From Polytrichum commune (taxonomy: Eukaryota; Streptophyta; Polytrichopsida; Polytrichales; Polytrichaceae): a stretch of 64,000 bases of DNA. The DNA is taken from contig OX485808.1 in NCBI GenBank assembly GCA_950295325.1, positions 17,566,527 to 17,630,526 on the forward strand, read 5' to 3'. Below, piece after piece: positions 55,886 through 64,000 of this stretch (within the stretch, counting starts at the first letter, position 1; every line of letters starts with the position of its first letter). The translations under genes and the position numbers were made by a program. The notes under the pieces are model-generated. The model was not told the origin of the DNA, made no database searches, and saw only the letters and a program-made list of their open reading frames with translations.

Positions 55886-56295
55886 TTTTTAATTTTTTTT
55901 GTGTTAGCTCCTTTGTAGGTGCTAGGAAACCCAAAACCAACACATTTGGCCAATCTACGTTCTTTTCATTTTGTTATAGTAGCCAACATGACGCTCACCT
56001 TGATATTCCATGGCAATACAACTTGGACATGAGAGTCAAAATCTATTTTATTCATATTTAGTTTTGAGATTAAAAAAAGGCCAATTAGGCACATTCGCCA
56101 AGATGATACATCCACTTGGTTGTGAGAATCAATATAAGTGTGCCTCTCTTCCATCCAACCGAAGAAAAAAAACCCTAAAATAGTATGTACTTTCAAAGAT
56201 CACACATAGTCTAGTCACAAACACTTGGGATGAAGCAACCACAAACCTAGGGCGGGTCCACAATTTTTAACATGGATGAATGAGAGGCGCAACTT
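55886..56295. other. Intergenic, no gene recognised
   Basis: No gene seen. Confidence 0.45.
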
Positions 56296-56299
56296 GTGC

Positions 56300-56665
56300 T
56301 TGAGAAAATCTAGACATATTTCAACGTTTTGGTTGTTATAATTCTATGGCGAATTTGTCGATACACTTCTCATATACCTAAGTTCTATGGGAAATATGTG
56401 AATCCTTAGTGCTTAATTCAATGGTATGGTATTAATGTTGGATGGAAAAGCCAAATGTCTTTTTTTTCATGTAAATCACTATAATAAAATATTGAATAGT
56501 GAAAATATAATAAAACCAATTCCTATACTATTATCATAATCAATTGTGTATATTATGTCAGGGGATCCTACCATATAATTATTTTGGAGGATCTTACAAT
56601 AGACTTCAACATGTTCTAATTGTGGACTTGGACTTAGTCCAATTATACCTAAATATAAGTTCTAC
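56300..56665 (+). mobile_element. Family-D element, copy 3
   Basis: Matches copy 2 in orientation: AAATCTAGACATATTTCAAC, TGTGAATCCTTAGTGCTTAA, TATAATAAAAC, then GGACTTGGACTTAGTCCAAT. The right end continues TATACCTAAATATAAG. The boundaries are approximate. Confidence 0.6.
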
Positions 56666-57018
56666 ACTTGCATGCACACATGTCCCTCTCAATTTACTAG
56701 AGTATGAATGCCACATCCATTCATTCTAATATTGCTAGTGATATGTTTTGGTAATTATTTTGTATTTTGAGAAAATTCGATGGAGAAATCGGCAAAGAAG
56801 AACAATAAACCAAACTAACACTTATGATAAACTAACATTTTTGAAGATACGAGATTGTCACTTGGCTATAGTCTGCCAAATTTACATACATCAACGTCGC
56901 GCAAGTAAAATTTCAACACTAATTTATCGACATTCCACACTAATTTGATTTTTGCAAACCACAGTAACAAATTACGTCGAAATTATCTCATTGCGGTTGC
57001 TAAAAGGGTTGATATACA
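56666..57018. other. Intergenic, no gene recognised
   Basis: No gene seen. Confidence 0.45.
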
Positions 57019-57391
57019 CTACACTAAATATGATATTCAGTGACATATGGTATTTTATTTCACAATTGTCTCTTTTCGGATGACACTCCTTATGAATATG
57101 TGCACAAATATTGTCACGGATGATGGATGAGTTCATCCAGAACCCTACCTTCTCTTGTCAGCAACTTGTGATGAAATGTTATCATGGACGATTGAGATTC
57201 GGATGAGAAATCACTCGGTAAGTGACAATATTTGCCACATTCTAAATCTATAATCGTCAAAAAAACAATAACAAGGAATGACAAATAATGTTGGGTTAAC
57301 AATTAGCACTGGTGACACTACCCCGCTGTTCACAATTAGTATTGAGCAAGACACTTAGAATCGGTGACACTAAATATCATATTTAGTGTAG
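57019..57391 (+). mobile_element. Family-B element, long subfamily, complete
   Basis: 373 bp, CTACACTAAATATGATATTC to AATATCATATTTAGTGTAG. If the terminus is taken as ACTACAC...GTGTAGT, TAC flanks both sides. Directly joined to family-C sequence on the right. Confidence 0.8.
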
Positions 57392-57627
57392 TTACAGATG
57401 ATGAACCGGTTGAGTTTGAGACATAATTGGTTGAAGTGCAAGACTTCAGGAAAATTATGGACCCCGTTTAGAAGAATCTATGGAATACACCTCAATTAAT
57501 GAAGAGAATCGAAAGAGCACAAGCTGCACAACACAGTGTTAGTGATTAGACTTGGAAACACACAAGGGTTTTGACCAATTATGCCTAAAAAAAATCTCTC
57601 GAGGACACTGATTGGAATCCGGAGTTC
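57392..57627 (+). repeat. Dispersed repeat family C, copy 2
   Basis: Begins TTACAGATGATGAACCGGTT immediately after a family-B right end. Continues AGAAGAATCTATGGAATACA and GACTTGGAAACACACAAGGG, which corresponds to the copy-1 block GACTTGGAATCACTAGGATC. Confidence 0.65.
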
Positions 57628-57871
57628 ATGATTGGCCCATGAAATCAGTAAGATGAGCTTGCAATTCGGGGTATCAATGACAACCATAAGTGCCACCTGG
57701 CGGTGAAACATTTGACTATTTAGTGTAGGACCTGGGAAATGGCATTGAATTCAATACACGTTAGCATGATTTTTAATTCCATTTTCTGACAACAATTTTG
57801 TAAGATAATATTTATTATCTACTACGATATACCAATATGAATGATACTATGTCCGGGAAGAACCGGCGGTT
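57628..57871. other. Spacer between family-C copies
   Basis: AT-rich, nothing recognised. Confidence 0.4.
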
Positions 57872-58070
57872 GGTTGCAGATGAACCGGTTGACTTTGAGA
57901 AGTAACCGGTTGAAGTTGGAGACTTCAAGAGAATTAACGTTCATTCTAGAGGAATCTATGGAATATACCTCAAATGAATAAGGCAAAAGCAGAAGATGTC
58001 AACATGTAACTGGATGGATTTAGAATCACTAGGATCTTGACCGACTCTGTATGCCCAAAAACAAGCTTTT
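57872..58070 (+). repeat. Dispersed repeat family C, copy 3
   Basis: GCAGATGAACCGGTTGACTT, then GAGGAATCTATGGAATATAC, TCAACATGTAACTGGATGGA and AATCACTAGGATCTTGACCG. No family-B element lies at its left edge, unlike copies 2 and 4. Confidence 0.65.
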
Positions 58071-58106
58071 TGGGCATTAGAATGATAGTGCTACCGGATG
58101 ACACAA

Positions 58107-58606
58107 GGGCCACTTCACACACGAGCCAAGAGCCGTGACCTTGAGATTGTGAGAGCCCAAAAGAAAGTGTCCAAAGGTTGTCCCAAGACACCTCCAAAAT
58201 CATGTAGTGTGGTCACGGACCCTCAAGTGTAGTGTGAAGATATATGTGACCGGGCCCTCAACAAATTGCTATTTGAATGAATTTTCTATTCATGTGGCTC
58301 CTCACACGTGATAACATAGGATAGACCAACGGTTGTGAGCATTTGGAGGGCCACGGTCTCCCGGTTTTGTGTTAGGCGTACGTCTAAGAGGTGGTTTTGC
58401 AGAAGAGTCCAAGTGACCATGAAACGTGATCCATTGGATGCCATGCAGGAATCCATGTAGACTTTACATCCATCTTGCATTCACATACTCCATTGGTCCC
58501 TTGAGCGTAGTGTGAAGCGAACTTGGACCGGCTCCGGCTTTACCACCAATGAGAGTGCTTGAAGTGTAATGGTCATGGGCTCTCAGTCTTGTGTGTGAAG
58601 TGGCCC
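58107..58606 (-). mobile_element. Family-A MITE, copy 8
   Basis: 500 bp, GGGCCACTTCACACACGAG to TTGTGTGTGAAGTGGCCC; flanks CAA (left) and TAA (right). The right TAA is also the outer base plus TA flank of a family-H element, so the two abut. Confidence 0.85.
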
Positions 58607-58608
58607 TA

Positions 58609-58744
58609 ACATTACTCAACATTCTACTCTCGTTTGGAGGGCCCTCAAAATACAACTATGGGATGTTCAAAAAGTTGTGTAGGGAGATTGAGCTCTTAAT
58701 ATTTGATTGTTATATTATGAGGGCCCACGTTGTTGAGTAATGTT
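58609..58744. mobile_element. Short TA-flanked element, family H copy 2
   Basis: ACATTACTCAACATTC to CACGTTGTTGAGTAATGT with TA on both sides. Shares TATATTATGAGGGCCCA with copy 1 (TATATTTTGAGGGCCCA). Confidence 0.6.
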
Positions 58745-59703
58745 ATGGAATGATGGTATGAGATTGTGACTTGTTTTATGTATTGGAATAATGAATGGAG
58801 TTTGTCATAACATCATCCAATTGAAAAGGCAGTTTGGATAGGACCAAGAATATATCAAACGAGGTTTTGCAAACTATACATTGCAAATGGCTCATCCAAC
58901 AAATTTGGCTTGAGAATTTTTGATAGCGGTGAAGGCATTCAACCCTCAACTTCCTAGAGTGTATTGTGGTTTCATTGTATCATCTAAAAACTAAGGTTCT
59001 AAACCTTTTATTGTACCTCAAAGGAAAATTGTTGCTAAAGATTTTAAGATCACATGAATACAGTAGCAATATTCAGTAATTTCAAGATTTGTTTATGTTG
59101 ATTCTAACCTTTAAAACTTGAATGATTGTGATAAAGATATGCAATAAAATTGTAGTCCAATCATGTCAAGAATATATGTATCGACAAAGGGGAAAGTCAG
59201 TTCATTATTGATTTCAAAAATCTCTTGTGAACAAAACATCTTTTCATATTAGAATGGAACCATCACCATTGACAAGAGAATTTATACGAGGAGCACGATG
59301 ATACATATTATGACCTTCCTAGCACCGCCCTTTAAGATAAATTTGCCTTCGAGAATCATTATGAATCCTAGTATATGTCCTCTTACCAAATTTCATTTTA
59401 GAATGGAATGGGCTCATTGAGATAAATTATATCATGGTCATTAGAGTTATCCCAAGTAAGGTAATCATGTGAGTATAGGAATCATGGACTCTCTAGTTGG
59501 TTTTAGGGCGAGAACAAGTCTATGTGGAAAGGAGACCTTTTTAAGGAATTTCTATATGTGATTTGTGTATCCTAAATTAAGGACCCCCTTTTGACATCAA
59601 CTAAGAGGACGACACAAACTTGGTCTAATGGAGGAGGGCGATGTCACTGTGATTTGAGATGCAAGACCTTGATCTCTATCAATGAACGGGGAGAATCGGC
59701 TTA
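58745..59703. other. Intergenic, no gene recognised
   Basis: No gene or complete element seen. Confidence 0.5.
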
Positions 59704-60359
59704 CACACTATATATGATATTTAGTGTCACCAATTGGCTTGCTCAATACTAATTGTAACCCGCAGTATAGTGTCACCAACACTAAATGTTAACCCAACAT
59801 TGTAACTCATTCCTTGTATATATATATATATATAGTTTTTGTTTTTTTTTTGGGGGGGGGGGGTATTATAGATTTACAATGTTGCAAATACTGTCATTTA
59901 CCAAGTGGGTTTCCATCCAAATTTCAATCATCCATGACAATATTTCATCACAAGTTGTTGACAAGTGAAGGTGGGGTTTTGGGCAATGGATGAAGTCGTC
60001 CATTATCCATGACAATATCTTTAAACTTATTCATAAGTGTCGTCCGGACTCGGGGGGTTCACTCCCTCTTATATTTTGCATACACGTGCGTTCGGGACCT
60101 ATTTATTGGGGGGGGGGTATTTACCTTGCAGAAAAGATTATAAGGTGATGGTATTTTACATGTAAACATGTTCCACTATTTTAAAATCCCCTATTTTACA
60201 TGTACATTTTTTACAAAATTTATCTACAGTGAATATATTGGACCCTATTTTTTATCGCAGGTTGTTCTACGATTTTCGCCAGTGAACCCCCCGAGCGTCC
60301 GGAAAGTTACCATAGTGACATGAAATACTATATGACACTAATTATCATGTTTAGTGTAG
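59704..60359 (-). mobile_element. Family-B element containing a nested hAT-like MITE
   Basis: Ends CACACTATATATGATATTTAG and CACTAATTATCATGTTTAGTGTAG. The long-subfamily interior is in reverse orientation. It is interrupted at 60049-60295 by a 247-bp element. A (TA)n run and T9/G13 homopolymers lie at 59817-59873. Confidence 0.8.
60049..60295. mobile_element. hAT-like MITE, CTCGGGGGGTTCACT termini
   Basis: 247 bp with a perfect 15-bp terminal inverted repeat CTCGGGGGGTTCACT / AGTGAACCCCCCGAG. It is flanked by a perfect 8-bp duplication CGTCCGGA (60041-60048, 60296-60303). The flanks join to match uninterrupted family-B copies (AGTGTCATCCG...AAAGTTACC). The 8-bp target points to the hAT superfamily. 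No coding frame. Confidence 0.9.
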
Positions 60360-60575
60360 TTACAGATGAACCGGTTGAGTTTGAAAAATCATTGGTTGGA
60401 ATTCAAAACTAAATCATCGACCATTTTGGAGGAATTCATAGAATATACCCCAATTTAATAAAGGAAAACCTAAAAAATGTCAACATGTAACCGCGTGGAC
60501 TTGGAACCACTAGAATCTTCACCGATTATGCCCAAAAATGTCCATGGACATTGATCTCTACTCCGGGATTGGGTC
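60360..60575 (+). repeat. Dispersed repeat family C, copy 4
   Basis: TTACAGATGAACCGGTTGAG directly after a family-B right end, then GGAGGAATTCATAGAATATA, TCAACATGTAACCGCGTGGA and CTTGGAACCACTAGAATCTT. Confidence 0.65.
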
Positions 60576-60818
60576 ATTGACTTGACCCTCAAAATTGGGC
60601 CCCAACTCACAATGCCTCTCTTCTTGACCCAACACTCAATCACTTGATATTATGAGATTAAGTCGATTCATTCTACAATTTTATTTCTACTTGGAATCAT
60701 GTTAAAAAATGCAAATTGAGATCCGACGTGTTGCATACACTATGCAAGCTCATATCAATATTGAAAATTGGGATCCACTTATAAACCAACACTATAAGGA
60801 TCGAGTAGCATCATTACC

Positions 60819-61229
60819 ACTAGACTAATATGATATTTAGTGTTTGATTATGTTTAATGTTGTTACCACTCTACCGTGCTCAACACTGATTTTCAATTCC
60901 TTGACAATCAGTGTTAGACATAAATGTGACATTACTTTCCCTACTGCCACCTCCCTTCTTGTGAAGCATGAATTTCACTGGACTCTTGCAATTTTAGGGA
61001 TGGCGCCCCACCTTCCGACTCGCTGATCTCTCATTTGTTGTAGTCGACGGCATTCTTTTTTCATATACTTACTAACATTAAATTCAAACATGTAACTTTC
61101 ACATATTACCATACTTGATATTTAGTGTTTGAGTTTACATTCAATGTTACTTACTTTCATAGGGTTATTGACATTTAGTGTATGCGTTCGTATATAGTGT
61201 ATCAAACACTAAATATCCTTTTTAGTGTA
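60819..61229 (+). mobile_element. Divergent family-B relative
   Basis: Left ACTAGACTAATATGATATTTAG and right CACTAAATATCCTTTTTAGTGTA resemble family-B ends. Two further TATTTAGTG-like motifs lie inside (about 61130 and 61170). The interior does not match the other copies. It could be an old copy or a related element. Confidence 0.5.
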
Positions 61230-61634
61230 CTTTTTACATATGAAATGAAGTATGCTAATCACACATAACTTGAAATACTATCCAATGGTCAAGAGCTATA
61301 CTAACATTTGGCTTAACATGTCCTGCATTAGTTTTCTTACAAACATTGAGTGACGACAAACTAGGTGCTACATGAAAAGTCATGAAGACCATTTCAATCA
61401 ACATGACACGTCAATCTAAATGACACAATAAATCATATGTTTAGTGTAATGGCAATGCTACACGATCTATCCGATAGTACACCATGTATGTTGTTCAATA
61501 TCACGTACTTTATCTGCAAAGGACCTAACTAGATGCCTATAGGTCTCAAAGTATCACATATGATGATTGCCAATAGGGTCCTATTCGTTAACGTCTCGTT
61601 AACGTATGTAGCTTTTTAAAGTGAAAATATACTT
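61230..61634. other. Intergenic, no gene recognised
   Basis: No gene seen. Confidence 0.45.
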
Positions 61635-61812
61635 ACATCATGACATTTAGCATAGCACATTGGGATACTCGAGATGATACTTTTGCGTTTCGTATGCCAA
61701 GGGGAAGATATTATTGAGCATACTAACGGTAATTGTCACGTGTTTGCGATTTAATATGCAAGAGGACGATATTCTTGAGCATAAGTAATGCCAAGTGTCA
61801 TCTGTGTACACT
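61635..61812 (+). repeat. Dispersed repeat family K, copy 2, internally duplicated
   Basis: GACATTTAGCATAGCACATT, GGGATACTCGAGATGATAC, then the block TATGCCAAGGGGAAGATATTATTGAGCATA and its repeat TATGCAAGAGGACGATATTCTTGAGCATAA about 70 bp later. Copy 1 at 21510-21665 has the block once. Confidence 0.6.
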
Positions 61813-62149
61813 TTAGTCATCGTGAGTGTTGTTTGGTGGATGCAGGGTGGATTATGATAGCTATTGGGTGTTATTGGGTTGGGGTTTGGTAGTTGTTAGA
61901 TGTTGTGGGATTAGTTGTCAGTGGTAGTCATGGCGTAGGGTGTTGTTGGGGTGGTTGCGTTGGTATTGTTGGACAACATATGATGATAACCAAGAGTTAG
62001 TAGATGTATATATATATAGTAAAATGTGAAAGAACTGCAATTTCTAATATACCATTTATCATGTGACAACCTTCAACATGCAAGATTGCACATGTGTTGC
62101 CTCATTTGCATTAATGTACTTCAATTTATCTACCACCGTTAGCTTTCAA
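61813..62149. other. G/T-rich intergenic stretch
   Basis: About 61845-61975 is rich in GGGT/TTGGGG runs on the plus strand (for example TATTGGGTTGGGGTTTGG). No gene seen. Confidence 0.5.
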
Positions 62150-62415
62150 AAAACCTACAAAAACATAGCACTCATGCTTCAAAATATGCATAAAAATTTG
62201 AAACATACATTTGACCTCCTAGACATTCAAAATACCAAAACCCACAAAAATAAAGATCTTGGGCTTCAAAATATGCATCAAACTTTGAGCATCCGCATAC
62301 ATGTGACCACCTACACCTTCAAAATATCAAAACCCACAAAAACACAACACTTGGGCTTCATACCATGGATCAAAAATTAAACATTAGCACAAGTTGACCT
62401 CCAAAATCAAATTCA
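62150..62415. repeat. Tandem repeat, ~90-bp unit, three copies
   Basis: Units start at about 62150, 62236 and 62328, each with AAAACC(T/C)ACAAAAA, then GGGCTTCAAAATATGCAT or a variant, then TGACCTCC / TGACCACC. The 105-codon frame across it (62063-62380) owes its length to the repeat. Confidence 0.8.
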
Positions 62416-64000
62416 AAGAATCAAACAAAGCCAAATCAAAAAGGAAGAAGATAAACTTACCTTGGAGATGATCATCTTAATACTACAACCAACACGACCA
62501 AGCGTACCAACACCATGTGTACCAACGAGAAGAGGAGTTGAGGGGAGGGAAAATAACAACAATAGATAGTAGGGAGATGAAAGATGGCAATAACATTTTA
62601 GGCTTTAGGGTTTCATATGTGTTGTGCTCTATAGTAACTACTACCTCTTTGGTGAATGCTACCATGTCATAATGATTGCACTCCAAAAAAACAATTTAGT
62701 GGTCACTTTGCCACCCAAAATCTATACTCATAACATAGAAATAGCTACCCACTTGATGTCTACCTAGTGGCTACCGAAGTGGTGATGGCTACCATCTGTG
62801 CCAAAATCCATAAAAAATTTATTATAAAAATGAATTTAAGTTAATGTCACCCGCTTTGTATTGTTTCATTTTCAAAACAACAATTGAATTGGCAATACCG
62901 TTTAAAATGATAGTGAACTCAAAGGCACCTGCCACCACATGCTAGGGTTCATTTGGACACAATTTCTTCTAATGACCTCCAAACACTATTGAACATACTC
63001 ATTTAAATGTATTAAAAAACACACTTGAACATCAATTGTCACATAAGTCACATAAGTGTCATGTCACTAAACCATGGTTAAAATCTAGGGTTTATGGAAC
63101 TTACCATGGTTAAGGTCTCCAAAATAGATCTTGACCCCAAATGGCCTCCACTTTTGATCATTCACGCATGTGAGAGGAGGTGCTCACCTTGTTCATACTT
63201 ATTGAGGCACTAGATACATGCTAAATGTGGGAGAGTTTAAGGTAAACCACAAGAGGAGTATTCTACTTGGAATTACCCAATCATGGCAAAGGAATAGCGT
63301 TGAACGCTCATTTGTCATCTTGCACTAAGTGGAATAATTTGAAATGCCACAATACATTTGGATTTTGTTAATGGTATGTGACATGGATGACAACTGGATT
63401 TTGCTGTTATTTACCTTGTGTACGCGACTAATCTCAAATATTTGTTGGTTGGTTGCATGGGCACAAGTGAGCATGCCTTCCACACTTTCAATACATACAA
63501 TGGTGTATCTTGCTCAAGAGTTTTTTATACAATGTTATCGTATGAAGTTACTAGAAACTTGTATCCTAGTAAGACCTCCATATTTGTTAAGGTAATGTTA
63601 CATATGTTTTGTGGTGAAGCAAAGGACGTTTGCTCAAACTTGCAAGGTACGAGACATTCATACTCTAAACCTTATTGTTGGATATCATTGAAATATAGAG
63701 ACCCTAGGTATGGTATACATTTTTGCAAAGCACCTTAGCACAATATGTAAGTTGTGGATACCTCATCATGCACATACTTTAGCTATATTTGAGAACAAAT
63801 ATTATTTACCATGCAAACAAGTACATGATTACAAAGGTGAATGTTGGAAAAGAATATTGAAGGAGTCTAGGGAAAATCCCCACCCACCCACCCTTACATT
63901 GCAACGAAGAAGAGTTTGAAGGGTTTGGCCAATGAAAAGAGGAAGTTCAAGCTTTGAAAAATCAACGCTTTCTTGATCATCCTTTAGTGGCCTCGAAACC
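62416..64000. other. Intergenic, no gene recognised
   Basis: Three overlapping plus-strand frames at 63344-63919 (69-106 codons) lie in different phases. They might be debris of a transposon protein, but I cannot assign one. Confidence 0.4.

Noticed and set aside
61845-61975. G-quadruplex or telomere-like repeat
   Set aside because: G/T-rich but without regular units or four closely spaced G-runs of constant length.
63344-63919. Degenerate PIF/Harbinger transposase
   Set aside because: YLLVGCMGTSEHAF and NKYYL vaguely recall the DDE region, but the phases are inconsistent and the catalytic context is not visible.

Overview
The window is nuclear DNA of a land plant. Three genes have spliced, intron-rich reading frames whose phases close exactly: a plastid/mitochondrial presequence protease, a DUF1218 wall-associated membrane protein and a receptor-like kinase. 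A fourth gene is an intronless SPSPVYKSP-type wall protein. About 60% of the window is gene-poor and packed with short non-autonomous transposons. I cannot name the species. The low gene density, the 5S-derived repeat and the odd kinase ectodomain fit many lineages.

Layout. 1-19,500: no gene; repeats only. They comprise a Tourist-like (PIF/Harbinger) family with GGGCCACTTCACAC termini and TAA target duplications (family A), a family with CTACACTAAATATGAT termini (family B), families D and E, a 5S-rRNA-derived repeat and a hAT-like miniature element, several of them nested. 19,500-21,100: degraded fragments copied from presequence protease exons. 22,124-22,567: proline-rich wall protein (+). 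25,429-34,314: presequence protease (-), 20 exons, 1,076 codons. 34,315-41,836: no gene recognised; holds two family-A elements forming a ~500-bp inverted repeat. 41,837-47,991: receptor-like kinase gene (+), seven exons, with an 8-cysteine lipid-transfer-like ectodomain and an in-frame TGA late in the kinase domain. 48,610-50,967: DUF1218 protein (-), convergent with the kinase gene, with a tandem array in its first intron. 50,968-64,000: no gene recognised; more repeats, including a hAT-like element nested in family B, a fold-back structure and a family-C cluster.

How the genes relate. They do not form an obvious pathway. The protease clears imported targeting peptides in organelles. The proline-rich protein, the DUF1218 protein and the kinase all belong to the wall/plasma-membrane compartment. 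The most unusual item is the lipid-transfer-like domain spliced in phase onto a transmembrane kinase. It is followed by the 5S-derived element and by the relative ages readable from nested insertions.

All exon boundaries were read by eye from splice signals, reading phase and family knowledge. No transcript evidence or search was available.
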